A stretch of 64,000 nt of DNA from JSC-12 sp033764965 (GCA_033764965.1 JANRIN010000285.1:9954-73953); one strand, 5' to 3'. Counted from the stretch's first letter, positions 26,324 to 35,101 are shown. Numbers and translations are program-made. Notes: generated by a model not told the origin, from the sequence alone.

Positions 26324-27889
26324 ATGACGGACGTTGTTAACCACTCAGAACCCAACGTTCTTCCCAACATCCACACAGCAGTTGCGCCGCCTGATCTAGA
26401 AGTGATCAATATGTCGAAGCACTTCGGTAGCCTAATTGCCTTAGACAATGTCTCGTTACACCTCAAACCTGCCACGTTTCATGCACTTCTGGGCGAAAAC
26501 GGAGCCGGAAAAAGCACTCTGGTCAAGTGCATTATGGGCTTTTACAAAGCGACCCACGGCGATGTTTTAATTAACCAACACTCACGGGCGATCGACAGCC
26601 CACGAGATGCTCATAAATACGGTATTGGCATGGTGTATCAGCACTTTACCTCTGTACCCGCGATGACCGTGGCAGAAAACCTGGTGCTTTCCCGCTTCGA
26701 CAGTCCCACCGTGATCAACTGGAAAGCCGAACTGGATGAGTTAAATGCCTTTATGGAATCTGCGCCCTTTAAGGTGCCAGTGAACACATTAGTGGGTCAA
26801 CTTGCTGCTGGAGAAAAGCAAAAGTTAGAGATCCTCAAGCAACTTTACTTGAAGAGTCGCATTCTAATTCTGGATGAACCCACCTCGGTGCTGACTCCTG
26901 CCGAAGCGGATGAGGTGTTGGGCTTGATTCGCGAACAAGTTACCGATGGCAAACTGAGTGTGTTGATTATCAGTCACAAATTCCGAGAAGTGACATCCTT
27001 CTGCGACGAGATTACTGTGTTGCGGAAAGGGAAGTTTGCCGGAACGGGAGCCGTCAAAGACCTGACGGTAGGTCAGATGGCAGAAATGATGATGGGTGAA
27101 AAGCGTGAACCGCAGAAGGTGGAAAAAACGCCCCATCCTGAAGTGGTTCCCGTGATGGAAATCAAAGACCTGCACGCCAATAAAGACAATGGGGTAGAAG
27201 CCCTGCATGGACTCAACCTCACGGTCAACAAAGGTGAGATCGTTGGGATTGCTGGAATTTCAGGCAATGGGCAGCGCGAACTGGTGGAGGTGTTGGCGGG
27301 GCAGCGATCGGCAACAGGCGGACAGGTGATGGTCAATGGCTCACCCTACTCGGCAACCCGTAAAGAGATCAATGAGCATCGAGTGTTTGTGTTGCCAGAA
27401 GAACCGCTCAAAAATGCCTGTGTGGCGCACATGAGCGTAGCGGATAACCTGGCGCTGAGAACGTTCGATCGCCCCCCTCAAGCGCAGAAAGGACTGCTCG
27501 TGTTCAAAGCCATCCGGGAGATGGCAATGAATCTGATCGGTACCTTTAAGATCAAAACCCCATCACCAGAAACGCCCGTGGGCAATTTATCCGGTGGTAA
27601 CGTGCAGCGGACTGTTTTGGCACGAGAGCTTTCGACTGAACACATTAACCTGCTGATTGCCGCCAATCCCTGCTTTGGCTTGGACTTTGCGATGGTAGAT
27701 TACATTCACTGCCAGATCCTGAATGCTCGGAATCGTGGAGTCGCGGTGTTGTTGGTGAGTGAAGACCTGGATGAATTGTTGAAACTGTCCGATCGCTTGA
27801 TCGTCATCAGTGGTGGCAAATTTGCCTATGAGAGTCCGATCGAAACCGCCGATTTTGCGGCGATCGGTCATGCGATGGCAGGACACTAA
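26324..27889 (+). CDS. ABC transporter ATP-binding protein, two fused NBDs (BMP/nucleoside type)
   Basis: A 521-residue double ATPase of the YufO/RbsA type, energising the importer. ATG 26324 follows a very strong Shine-Dalgarno (TTAGGAGGCACC). The first domain is canonical: Walker A GENGAGKST (57-65), an ABC-type signature LAAGEKQKLEI, Walker B ILILDEPTSV. The second is degenerate as in this subfamily: Walker A-like GISGNGQRE, signature LSGGNVQRTVLARELS, and NLLIAANPCFGLD in place of Walker B, with Asn where catalytic Glu is expected. Only one active hydrolysis site is therefore likely. A 97-base gap follows permease 2. Confidence 0.94.
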   Translation: MTDVVNHSEPNVLPNIHTAVAPPDLEVINMSKHFGSLIALDNVSLHLKPATFHALLGENGAGKSTLVKCIMGFYKATHGDVLINQHSRAIDSPRDAHKYGIGMVYQHFTSVPAMTVAENLVLSRFDSPTVINWKAELDELNAFMESAPFKVPVNTLVGQLAAGEKQKLEILKQLYLKSRILILDEPTSVLTPAEADEVLGLIREQVTDGKLSVLIISHKFREVTSFCDEITVLRKGKFAGTGAVKDLTVGQMAEMMMGEKREPQKVEKTPHPEVVPVMEIKDLHANKDNGVEALHGLNLTVNKGEIVGIAGISGNGQRELVEVLAGQRSATGGQVMVNGSPYSATRKEINEHRVFVLPEEPLKNACVAHMSVADNLALRTFDRPPQAQKGLLVFKAIREMAMNLIGTFKIKTPSPETPVGNLSGGNVQRTVLARELSTEHINLLIAANPCFGLDFAMVDYIHCQILNARNRGVAVLLVSEDLDELLKLSDRLIVISGGKFAYESPIETADFAAIGHAMAGH

Positions 27890-27977
27890 TCAAAAGGCAG
27901 ATAATCCTTGCCTGGTGTCAAGCACTAAACGTCGTCAAAGCATCTGTCCATTCATCGAATAAAAGTCAGGAGTTGGT

Positions 27978-28670
27978 ATGGCTTACATTTCCGCGCGTCC
28001 CTATGAGTACGAGTTACCCGAATCTGGGAATGTGGCGCTGGTGGTGATTGATATGCAGCGAGATTTTCTGGAACCGGGTGGTTTTGGAGATGCGCTGGGC
28101 AATGATGTGGCACGCTTGCAGGCGATCGTCCCGACCTTGAAACAATTGATTGCCGGATTTCGCGATTTAAGCCTACCGATTATTCACACACTGGAATGTC
28201 ACTTACCCGATCTGTCTGACTGCCCCCCTGCCAAAATCAAGCGTGGTAAGGGATCCCTCACCATTGGGGATGCAGGTCCAATGGGGCGAATCCTGGTCAA
28301 AGGCGAGGCTGGTAACGGCATCATTCCTGAGTTGGCTCCCTTACCGGGCGAGTTCATCATCCACAAACCTGGCAAAGGCGCATTCTACAACACCAATCTG
28401 GAATCGATTTTACAAGAGCAGGGCATTACCCATTTGTTCATTACAGGCGTGACCACGGAAGTCTGCGTTCAAACCACTATGCGGGAAGCCAACGATCGCG
28501 GCTACGAGTGCCTGATGGTGGAAGACTGCACCGAAAGTTACTTTCCTGAGTTCAAACAAGCCACTCTAGAGATGGTGCGTGCCCAAGGCGGCATCGTGGG
28601 CTGGACGGCAACGGCTGCCCAAGTCTTGGAAGGGTTACGGCAATGGAAGCCCTCAGGCGCGCTGGTTTGA
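27978..28670 (+). CDS. Isochorismatase-family cysteine hydrolase (biuret hydrolase/ureidoacrylate amidase-like)
   Basis: A 230-residue amidohydrolase. The catalytic Asp-Lys-Cys triad is visible: Asp25 in VVIDMQRDF, Lys130 in IHKPGKGAF, Cys163 in TTEVCVQTT, with a cis-peptide-type VTT just before it. Such enzymes cleave amide or ureide bonds; the closest groups I recognise are biuret hydrolase and RutB-like ureidoacrylate amidases. Its place 88 bases after the ABC importer, same strand, indicates that it acts on the imported compound and releases ammonia or a carbamate, so the five genes look like a nitrogen-scavenging operon. The substrate is unproven. Its last 18 bases overlap the hybrid kinase gene tail to tail. 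Confidence 0.9.
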   Translation: MAYISARPYEYELPESGNVALVVIDMQRDFLEPGGFGDALGNDVARLQAIVPTLKQLIAGFRDLSLPIIHTLECHLPDLSDCPPAKIKRGKGSLTIGDAGPMGRILVKGEAGNGIIPELAPLPGEFIIHKPGKGAFYNTNLESILQEQGITHLFITGVTTEVCVQTTMREANDRGYECLMVEDCTESYFPEFKQATLEMVRAQGGIVGWTATAAQVLEGLRQWKPSGALV

Positions 28671-31232
28671 ACGCAGGCGAGTCGCCTCTTGAATCAGTTT
28701 GACAATCTGCTCAAATTGGTAGCCGTGAGCCAGATACTTTAAGCGAGTGGCAAGGGATGGTTGTGGCTGATGAATTTGCTGAATCAGTTGCTCAATTTCT
28801 TCCTCATCACAAAGTTGGGCAGCATGGTGCAAGGCGGTAAGCCAGTGATAGGGCATGGTGCATAGAGCTTGAGCAGTGAGAGCATCAGAGGGCGGAAAGG
28901 GCTGAGAACAGGGCTCGGGAGTGGGTTCGGCGTAGAGAAATTGTAGGTGCAGGTGCTCGGTTATCTTGCTGTAGAGGTCGTTTTCACGAAAAGGCTTCAT
29001 GACGAAATCATCACAACCAGCACTTATGGCAGAGGCGCGATCGCTCACAGAAGCCTGAGCCGTCAGAGCAATGATGACGGTTGGAGAGTGGGAAATCTCT
29101 CCCTGGTCATTCGTCCTTTGCCCCTTGGCTGCTAATGACCAATGACCAATGACTAATGACGGTTTTGCCACGTCCTCACCACCTTCTACTGTTTGCCTTT
29201 TGCTCCTTGCCCACTCTTGCTCCCTGGCTCGAATCTGTTGGGTTGCTTCATAGCCGTTCAGCAAAGGCATTTGAATATCCATCCAAATTAAGTGGGGGTG
29301 CCATCGTTGCCACTGGTCGAGGGCTTCCTGTCCATTCGTTGCTTGCCAGACCTCAAAGCCTAATTGCGTCATGAGGGTTGTGAGAAGCTGGCGATTTTCG
29401 GATTGATCATCCACCACAAGGACGCGGGGGTGTAGTTGTCCTGGAGCTACCCCGATCGCCTGTCGTGTGACACTTGGGGCAGCAACATCGATCGCGTTTG
29501 CTGGCATCACAGGTAGATAGACTTGAAAAACACTGCCCTGTCGAGGGGTGCTGATCACTGAAATCTTGCCACCCATCAATTCAACAAAGCGGCGACTAAT
29601 CGTTAAGCCCAACCCTGTACCACCGACCGTAGAGCGTCCAACCTGGCTCTGAACAAAAGCATCGAAAATATTCTCTATTTCCCTGGGATCGATGCCCACG
29701 CCCGTATCTTGAACCTCAAAGTAAAGCGCAATGGGAGGATGGGGGGATAGGGGATGCTCCCACGCGCTCACTCTTCCACTCTCCCACCCCTCCGCGCTCC
29801 CACGCTCCACGGTCACCCGCAGCGTTACACGACCCTGCTCTGTGAACTTAATGGCATTACTGAGGAGGTTAATCAAAATTTGGCGCAGTTTGATGGAATC
29901 GGTTGTAATGTACTGCGGAACTTGTGGATCAAGTTCAAGATTCAATTGCAATCCTTGGGTTTCGGCTTTGGGGCGCAGCATTGTTTCTAAGGAATAAAGC
30001 AATGCTTGTAAATCGAAACTACTCATGTCCAGGGTGGTGTGTCCAGCTTCGATTTTGGAGATGTCGAGAATGTCGTTAATTAAAGTCAGCAAGTGGTCGC
30101 CACTGCGATGAATCGTTTGGATTGTTTCTTGATGAGCGACAGAGAGGGTACGATCGCGTTGTAAGACTTGCGTAAAGCCAAGAATCACGTTTAAGGGGGT
30201 TCTCAGTTCGTGACTCATGTTCGCCAGAAACATACTTTTGGATTGACTGGCAGTTTCGGCGATTTCTTTGGCTTGTTGCAGTTCCAGTTCGGCTTGTTTG
30301 CGCTCCGTAATATCGTTATTAATTTCCAAAATGCCAACGGGGCTGCCTTTTTCATTGCGTTGTAGAACCCAGCGGCTGGCAACAATAATAGCGGTGCCGT
30401 TGCGATGAGTGTGGGTAAGTTCTCCTTCCCAATAGTCGTGGCGATCGAGTTCTGTCTGAATCTGAGCGATCGCCTCAGGAAACTGAGTTTGCAGCAGGTC
30501 TAACGCAACTTCACCCAAGGCTTCCTGGCTAGTCCAGCCATACAGGTATTCTGCGCCCTGGTTCCAAAAGGTTATGACTCCAGCTAAATTGAGCGTGAGA
30601 ATAGCGTCGTGAGCCAGGTCTAGCAGTTCAGCTTGCTCCTGAAGCCGTTGTTGGGTGAGTTGTTGCTTAGATAACTCTTGTTGTAAACGATCGTTTGCAG
30701 TCTGCAATTCTGTGGTGCGTTCTGCCACGCGCTGTTCTAGCTCTGCATTCAATTGTTTGAGTTGTTCTTGCTGCTGCCTCGCCTGCTCTAATAGCCGCAC
30801 CCGTTCCATTGTGCCTCGCACCGTGCGACACAGCAAATCGCTGGTCAGTTTATCTTTCACTAAATAATCTTGAGCGCCGCTTTTGATCGCTTGCACGGCA
30901 ACCCGCTCGTCTCCCTCCCCCGTTAGCATCACCACCGGTAAAGGGCAGTTTGGGGTGGCAGAACCACAGGCAGAACCACCCTCTGTTTGCTGCCGCAATT
31001 GTTCAAGAACTGCCAACCCATCCCAATCGGGCAGCAAATAGTCTAACAAAATCACATCAGCAGACTCAGTGCGGCACCACGCTAGGGCATCATCGCCACA
31101 ATCAAACTCAATGAAGTGATAGTTAAAGTCCAGATCTTGCCGCAGCAGGTAGCGGTAAAGCATTCTGTCTGCGTCAGAATCATCAATGATTAAAACGGTA
31201 CATCTTTTGGCTGATGATTGATTTTTTTTCAT
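28653..31232 (-). CDS. Hybrid sensor kinase: REC-PAS-HisKA-HATPase-REC
   Basis: An 859-residue cytoplasmic hybrid kinase. Domains: receiver (about 12-135, Asp64, Lys126), coiled coil (about 145-200), PAS (about 200-315), HisKA (His341 in SHELRTPL), HATPase_c (about 445-575, N box LLSNAIKF, G boxes DTGVGI and GGTGLGL), receiver 2 (about 603-765, Asp652, Lys746) and a helical C-terminus of unknown type without an evident HPt His. Two in-frame insertions interrupt the domains: about 477-500 in the ATPase and about 672-716 in receiver 2; both correspond to heptad-repeat DNA. It is the last gene of the phytochrome operon, one base after the Rcp gene, so phosphorelay from the light sensor is plausible. 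Confidence 0.93.
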   Translation of the reverse strand: MKKNQSSAKRCTVLIIDDSDADRMLYRYLLRQDLDFNYHFIEFDCGDDALAWCRTESADVILLDYLLPDWDGLAVLEQLRQQTEGGSACGSATPNCPLPVVMLTGEGDERVAVQAIKSGAQDYLVKDKLTSDLLCRTVRGTMERVRLLEQARQQQEQLKQLNAELEQRVAERTTELQTANDRLQQELSKQQLTQQRLQEQAELLDLAHDAILTLNLAGVITFWNQGAEYLYGWTSQEALGEVALDLLQTQFPEAIAQIQTELDRHDYWEGELTHTHRNGTAIIVASRWVLQRNEKGSPVGILEINNDITERKQAELELQQAKEIAETASQSKSMFLANMSHELRTPLNVILGFTQVLQRDRTLSVAHQETIQTIHRSGDHLLTLINDILDISKIEAGHTTLDMSSFDLQALLYSLETMLRPKAETQGLQLNLELDPQVPQYITTDSIKLRQILINLLSNAIKFTEQGRVTLRVTVERGSAEGWESGRVSAWEHPLSPHPPIALYFEVQDTGVGIDPREIENIFDAFVQSQVGRSTVGGTGLGLTISRRFVELMGGKISVISTPRQGSVFQVYLPVMPANAIDVAAPSVTRQAIGVAPGQLHPRVLVVDDQSENRQLLTTLMTQLGFEVWQATNGQEALDQWQRWHPHLIWMDIQMPLLNGYEATQQIRAREQEWARSKRQTVEGGEDVAKPSLVIGHWSLAAKGQRTNDQGEISHSPTVIIALTAQASVSDRASAISAGCDDFVMKPFRENDLYSKITEHLHLQFLYAEPTPEPCSQPFPPSDALTAQALCTMPYHWLTALHHAAQLCDEEEIEQLIQQIHQPQPSLATRLKYLAHGYQFEQIVKLIQEATRLRSNQRA
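29085..29219. repeat. In-frame STRR-type repeat inside receiver 2 of the hybrid kinase
   Basis: Within the coding sequence, the plus strand reads ATGACCAATGACCAATGACTAATGAC-like heptads around 29134-29160, flanked by CCTTTGCCCC and CTCCCTGGCTC steps. It encodes about 45 residues between the GYEATQQIRA helix and the PTVIIALTA strand, a loop of only a few residues in ordinary receivers. The reading frame stays open throughout. Confidence 0.85.
29733..29804. repeat. In-frame low-complexity repeat inside the kinase ATPase domain
   Basis: A C/T-rich run made of CCCACGCGCTC, ACTCTCCCACC and CGCGCTCCCACG steps encodes about 24 residues between the VTLRVTVE and IALYFEVQDTG strands. In other kinases these strands are joined by a short turn. 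The frame is kept. Confidence 0.75.
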
Positions 31233-31233
31233 C

Positions 31234-31677
31234 TCACCACTCCCCTCCTGGCAAAACTGCGGATCGAAACCAAAAGTGGAAAAAATCTTGAATCGTCTGC
31301 TTCAGTTGTTCGACTCCAATGGGCTTGAGGATATAGCTATTTGCGCCGTATCCGTAGCAGGTTTCAATATCCTTGGGGCTAGAAGATGTTGTAAACATCA
31401 CGATCGGGATCAGGCAAAGGTCGGCATCCTGGCGAATTAATTGGATCAGCTCGCGCCCATCACTACCCGGTAGATTTAAATCCATTAAAATGAGTCTGGG
31501 TCGAGGCGCTGGATGAGGGCTGGTATACCCACCCCGTTGGTACAGATACTCTAGGGCTTCCTCCCCGTCCATCACACGGTGAAGCGGGTTGGGGTAATGT
31601 AACTCCTGCATGATTCTGCGAAAAACAACAAAGTCTTCGTCGCTGTCTTCCACCATCAAAATTGCACCGTTTGCCAT
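31234..31677 (-). CDS. Rcp1-type single-domain response regulator
   Basis: A 147-residue receiver with no output domain, of the Rcp1 family that serves cyanobacterial phytochromes. The acidic pocket ED(10-11)-S-D, phospho-acceptor Asp66 in LILMDLNLPG, Thr97 region and Lys118 in ILKPI are all present. It carries an extra loop before the Asp (YTSPHPAPRP) usual in Rcp proteins. ATG 31677 is 15 bases after the phytochrome stop on the same strand, and the hybrid kinase follows after one base. It should take phosphate from the phytochrome kinase upstream. Confidence 0.94.
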   Translation of the reverse strand: MANGAILMVEDSDEDFVVFRRIMQELHYPNPLHRVMDGEEALEYLYQRGGYTSPHPAPRPRLILMDLNLPGSDGRELIQLIRQDADLCLIPIVMFTTSSSPKDIETCYGYGANSYILKPIGVEQLKQTIQDFFHFWFRSAVLPGGEW

Positions 31678-31692
31678 TAATCTTCCGCTTCC

Positions 31693-34053
31693 TCAAGTTG
31701 GCATTGTGAAATAAAAAGTACTGCCCTCACCGTAGGTTGATTCCACCCAAATTTTGCCCCCGTGCCGTTCAATAATCTTTTTGACGATTGTTAATCCTGC
31801 CCCGGTGCCACCACCGTATTTAGTAGAGGCGTGCAGACGCTTGAAGATGCGGAAAATGGACTCTTGATGTTCTGCTCGAATTCCAATGCCGTTATCCCGG
31901 ATGTAGAACGTGCCGTTGATCCATCCCACTTCAACCCACTTTTCTGCTTGGTTGTTGTATTTCAAGCTGTTGGTAATCAGGTTGGTAAACACTTCTTCCA
32001 CGAGAACTCGATCGCCGCGAATGGTGGGTAGCGGTTGGGGAATGCGAATTTCAAAAGAAGTTTCTTGCTGGCTCATGTGCAGCACTTCCGAGACGTTGTG
32101 CATCAGCGCATTCAGATCAACCAGCTGCATACTTAAGTCTTGCCGTCCTAACCGGGAGAAATGCAACAAGGAATTGATTAAGTCTTCCATGCGCTTTGTC
32201 AGCCGTACCAGCGTTTCTAACCGTGAAATGCCTTCTGCATCGAGAACATCCTGGTAGTCTTCTAGCAAGAAAGTGGAGTAGTTATGGATGCCCCGTAGCG
32301 GCTCTTTCAAGTCGTGGGAGGCAATGTAGGCAAACGAGTCGAGTTCTACATTACTGCGTTCTAGCTCCAGGTTAAGAGCGGAAATTTCATCGGCTTTTCG
32401 CAGCACAATTCCCACGATCGCACTCCGCAGTTCCAATGCCCCCTCAATTTCACAAGGTTGCCAGGGTAGGGATTTGCCACGCACTGTTTCTTGCCATAAG
32501 CCGAACGATCGACGGGGCGATAAGGTCACACTGCCATCGGGCTGAACCTGCTGCTGTTTCTTGGGATTTCCCGCCCAATTCACATACTGCAATTGTTCGG
32601 GACGGAACCACAGCAAGTAGTTTTTGCGAATTTTGGTAATGGACAGGGCTAACAAACCACTGGCGCGATCAAGGTACTGCGTCGCTGGAGGATACACGTC
32701 AGACAATGCGTCAGTGACAAATAAATCTTGCTCAAACTTATCGTCTAACCAGTCGATTAACGCATCAATTTCACGATCGGTAGGGACACGACCAATGGCG
32801 GTTAATGTTCCTTCTGTATAGATAGCAACCCCTTCTGCGCCAACCAGGGCTAACAAACTCGCTGGCTCTTGCGCCAAAGCTTCGGTTAAATTCGCTGCCT
32901 GAGAAATGGCATTAATAAAGCGGGACTGAGTTGATTTCAGTTGGATTTTATAATCCAGATTCTCATTTGCTTCTCTGGATGCCAACTCAAGCGACATCAC
33001 CTGTCCCAAAAACACGCAAGCAGTCCGGATTTTGTAGGGCACAAATCGGGGGGTGTAGTGATGGCAGGCGACTAATCCCCAAAGTTGTTGCTCTTTCATT
33101 AAAGAAATTGACATCGACGCACTCACGCCCATGTTGTTGAGATATTCGATGTGAATGGGGGAGACGCTGCGAAGCACACTAAAGCTGAGATCAATGGAGG
33201 AGTGAGTAGGTGCGGCGGGAGAACAGGAGTTGGGGGTTGGGCTTCGATGTGAGTGCTCAGCCGAATGGGGTTGGGGATCGGGGAGAGAAGGGAGTTCAGA
33301 GGTAGTCGGCGCAGGGGAGCAGGAAGCAGGATTGGCTAAAATTGGGGCGGGCTGATAGTTGACGTTCGGGATTAAGCGCAGCAAGTTCAGGGCGTAGAGT
33401 CGTCTGGCTTGTTGAGGAATGTCGCTGTCGGGGTAGTGTAAGCCGAGGAAGGATTCTAGCTCGCTGGCTTTGGCTTCAGCAATGACAGTGCCGGACTGGT
33501 CAGCATCAAATTGGTAGATCATGACGCGATCGAACCCAGTTAGCCGCCGAATCTCTTGAGCAATGACGGCACACAGTTGGCTTAAGTTGGCTGCCTGCTG
33601 AAGCAGGTTCAGGGTGCCTTTGGTCATTTGATAAAAATCAAAGAAATTACTGGCTTCTGGCTGCACCGTAGGCTCCAGTTCCAGGATGATTTTATTTTGC
33701 AAGGAACGGTGGAGAATGCCATCAAAGGTAATCGGTTGTCCTGAAGGTTGCATGGATAGCTTTAAAGGATTCGCCTGTTCAAAATCATGCTGCAAACAGC
33801 GTTGTAAGGCGAGAATCTGAGTTTGGTCTAGCAGCGTTGAAAGCGGTTGACCCAATAATTGCTGCGGTGGAACACCCAGTAGTGCTTCGGTGTTGGCGCT
33901 GATCTGTTCAATCTCCCAGGTAGGCTCTGAAAGAACCAGGAGTATGCCGTGGGGTTGGATGGAGCCGGGAATGTGAATGGGTTCGCGATCGCAGTTCGTT
34001 AAGTTCACCGCTGCCATCGTGATAAATTCGCTCAAATCCATATCTTTTGTCAT
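31693..34053 (-). CDS. Bacteriophytochrome-type red/far-red sensor histidine kinase
   Basis: A 786-residue PAS-GAF-PHY-HisKA-HATPase phytochrome, start ATG 34053 (an upstream TTG at 34068 is possible). Cys21, in NCDREPIHIPGSIQPHG, lies where biliverdin-binding bacteriophytochromes have their chromophore Cys; the GAF Cys of Cph1 is absent (SPIHIEYLNNMG). The GAF motif PDSDIP and HHYTP, and the PHY tongue PRRSF, are present. Phospho-acceptor His580 is in SHDLKEPLRG, and the ATPase ends with GGGTGAGLTI. Residues about 240-285 are a Ser/Pro/His-rich insertion in GAF encoded by repeat DNA. It lies between a GGDEF gene (40 bases upstream) and its Rcp partner (15 bases downstream); heme oxygenase at 37065 supplies biliverdin. 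Confidence 0.95.
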   Translation of the reverse strand: MTKDMDLSEFITMAAVNLTNCDREPIHIPGSIQPHGILLVLSEPTWEIEQISANTEALLGVPPQQLLGQPLSTLLDQTQILALQRCLQHDFEQANPLKLSMQPSGQPITFDGILHRSLQNKIILELEPTVQPEASNFFDFYQMTKGTLNLLQQAANLSQLCAVIAQEIRRLTGFDRVMIYQFDADQSGTVIAEAKASELESFLGLHYPDSDIPQQARRLYALNLLRLIPNVNYQPAPILANPASCSPAPTTSELPSLPDPQPHSAEHSHRSPTPNSCSPAAPTHSSIDLSFSVLRSVSPIHIEYLNNMGVSASMSISLMKEQQLWGLVACHHYTPRFVPYKIRTACVFLGQVMSLELASREANENLDYKIQLKSTQSRFINAISQAANLTEALAQEPASLLALVGAEGVAIYTEGTLTAIGRVPTDREIDALIDWLDDKFEQDLFVTDALSDVYPPATQYLDRASGLLALSITKIRKNYLLWFRPEQLQYVNWAGNPKKQQQVQPDGSVTLSPRRSFGLWQETVRGKSLPWQPCEIEGALELRSAIVGIVLRKADEISALNLELERSNVELDSFAYIASHDLKEPLRGIHNYSTFLLEDYQDVLDAEGISRLETLVRLTKRMEDLINSLLHFSRLGRQDLSMQLVDLNALMHNVSEVLHMSQQETSFEIRIPQPLPTIRGDRVLVEEVFTNLITNSLKYNNQAEKWVEVGWINGTFYIRDNGIGIRAEHQESIFRIFKRLHASTKYGGGTGAGLTIVKKIIERHGGKIWVESTYGEGSTFYFTMPT
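33199..33336. repeat. In-frame repeat-derived insertion in the phytochrome GAF domain
   Basis: The plus strand carries G-rich steps such as GGAGTTGGGGGTTGGG, GGGGTTGGGGATCGGGG and GGGGAGCAGGAAGCAGG. It encodes about 46 residues between APILAN and IDLSFSVLRS. Other phytochromes have about 10 residues there. The composition resembles the CCCCAAC-type repeat near 63900. Confidence 0.75.
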
Positions 34054-34093
34054 AGAAGCTGCTACCAATCACGATCGCGGTTCTAATAAACTC

Positions 34094-35101
34094 TCACCAG
34101 GCGGGGGCAGGAATCGCTTTTTGTTCTACATTGCTGCTTTGACAACACGTATTGCGTCCGCTTGCTTTAGCTGAATATAGCGCCTGATCAGCAATTAGAA
34201 TCAAGCTTTCGGGAGTTTTGTGTAATTCAGGAATTGTGCAGGCAATGCCAATGCTCAGGGTGACAAAAGGGCTGATAGTTGAGCCTGCGTGGAGAATTTG
34301 CAGTTCGGCGATCGCGGTTTGCATTTGAGCAGCAACAACTGCGGCTCCTTTTATGGATGTATTTGGCAGGATTACAACAAATTCTTCTCCTCCATAACGA
34401 GCAACCAGGTCTGCCGGTCGATGCACACTTTGCTGAATAGCTTGAGCTACCTGCTTCAAACAATCATCCCCAGCTAAATGACCGTAGCGATCGTTGTAGG
34501 CTTTGAAAAAGTCAATATCACATAAAATCAACGACAAAAGAGCCTGTTCTCGCCGCAACCGTTTCCATTCCTGCTGCAAGCTTTCATCAAAATACCGCCG
34601 ATTGGCAATTTGGGTTAAGCCGTCGCTGTTAACCAGACGTTGTAACTTCTGATTCGCTTCTCGCAAAGCCAGTTCCACTTGCGATCGTTCATAAATTTCC
34701 TGCTGAAGTTGCCGTTTTTGTTGCTGAAGCGTCAGTTGATGCTGCACCCGCGCCAACACTTCTTCTGCCTGAAATGGCTTAGTGATGTAATCCGCTCCCC
34801 CCACCGCAAAAGCCTTTACCTTGTCGGCAACATTATCCATTCCACTCAAGAAAATAACGGGAATCTCGCGGGTTTGGGCGGTTGCCTTCAAAGCGGAACA
34901 AACTTGAAAGCCATTCATGTGAGGCATTTCAATATCCAACAAAATCAGATCAGGAACTAACACCTGAATTGTTTCCAGGGCGGTGGTTCCGCTCAACGCT
35001 TTTCTGACCTTGTATCCTTGCTGCGTCAAAATGGTCGCTAGTACCCGTAAGTTGTCCGGATGGTCATCAACGATTAACAGGTTCTCGATCTCTCTAGTCA
35101 T
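34094..35101 (-). CDS. Response regulator with GGDEF output (REC-diguanylate cyclase)
   Basis: A 335-residue PleD/WspR-like regulator. Receiver (about 8-122): VDDH pocket, Asp56 in LILLDIEMP, Lys108 in ITKPF. A coiled linker (about 123-155) leads to a GGDEF domain (about 156-320) with the active-site GGEEF at 237-241. An I-site R228-x2-D231 lies five residues upstream, so product feedback inhibition by c-di-GMP is expected. ATG 35101 is preferred because GGAGAGGAC lies just upstream; an ATG at 35140 would add 13 residues. It is the first gene of the phytochrome operon, so phosphorylation by the phytochrome or the hybrid kinase could couple light to c-di-GMP synthesis. Confidence 0.95.
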   Translation of the reverse strand: MTREIENLLIVDDHPDNLRVLATILTQQGYKVRKALSGTTALETIQVLVPDLILLDIEMPHMNGFQVCSALKATAQTREIPVIFLSGMDNVADKVKAFAVGGADYITKPFQAEEVLARVQHQLTLQQQKRQLQQEIYERSQVELALREANQKLQRLVNSDGLTQIANRRYFDESLQQEWKRLRREQALLSLILCDIDFFKAYNDRYGHLAGDDCLKQVAQAIQQSVHRPADLVARYGGEEFVVILPNTSIKGAAVVAAQMQTAIAELQILHAGSTISPFVTLSIGIACTIPELHKTPESLILIADQALYSAKASGRNTCCQSSNVEQKAIPAPAW

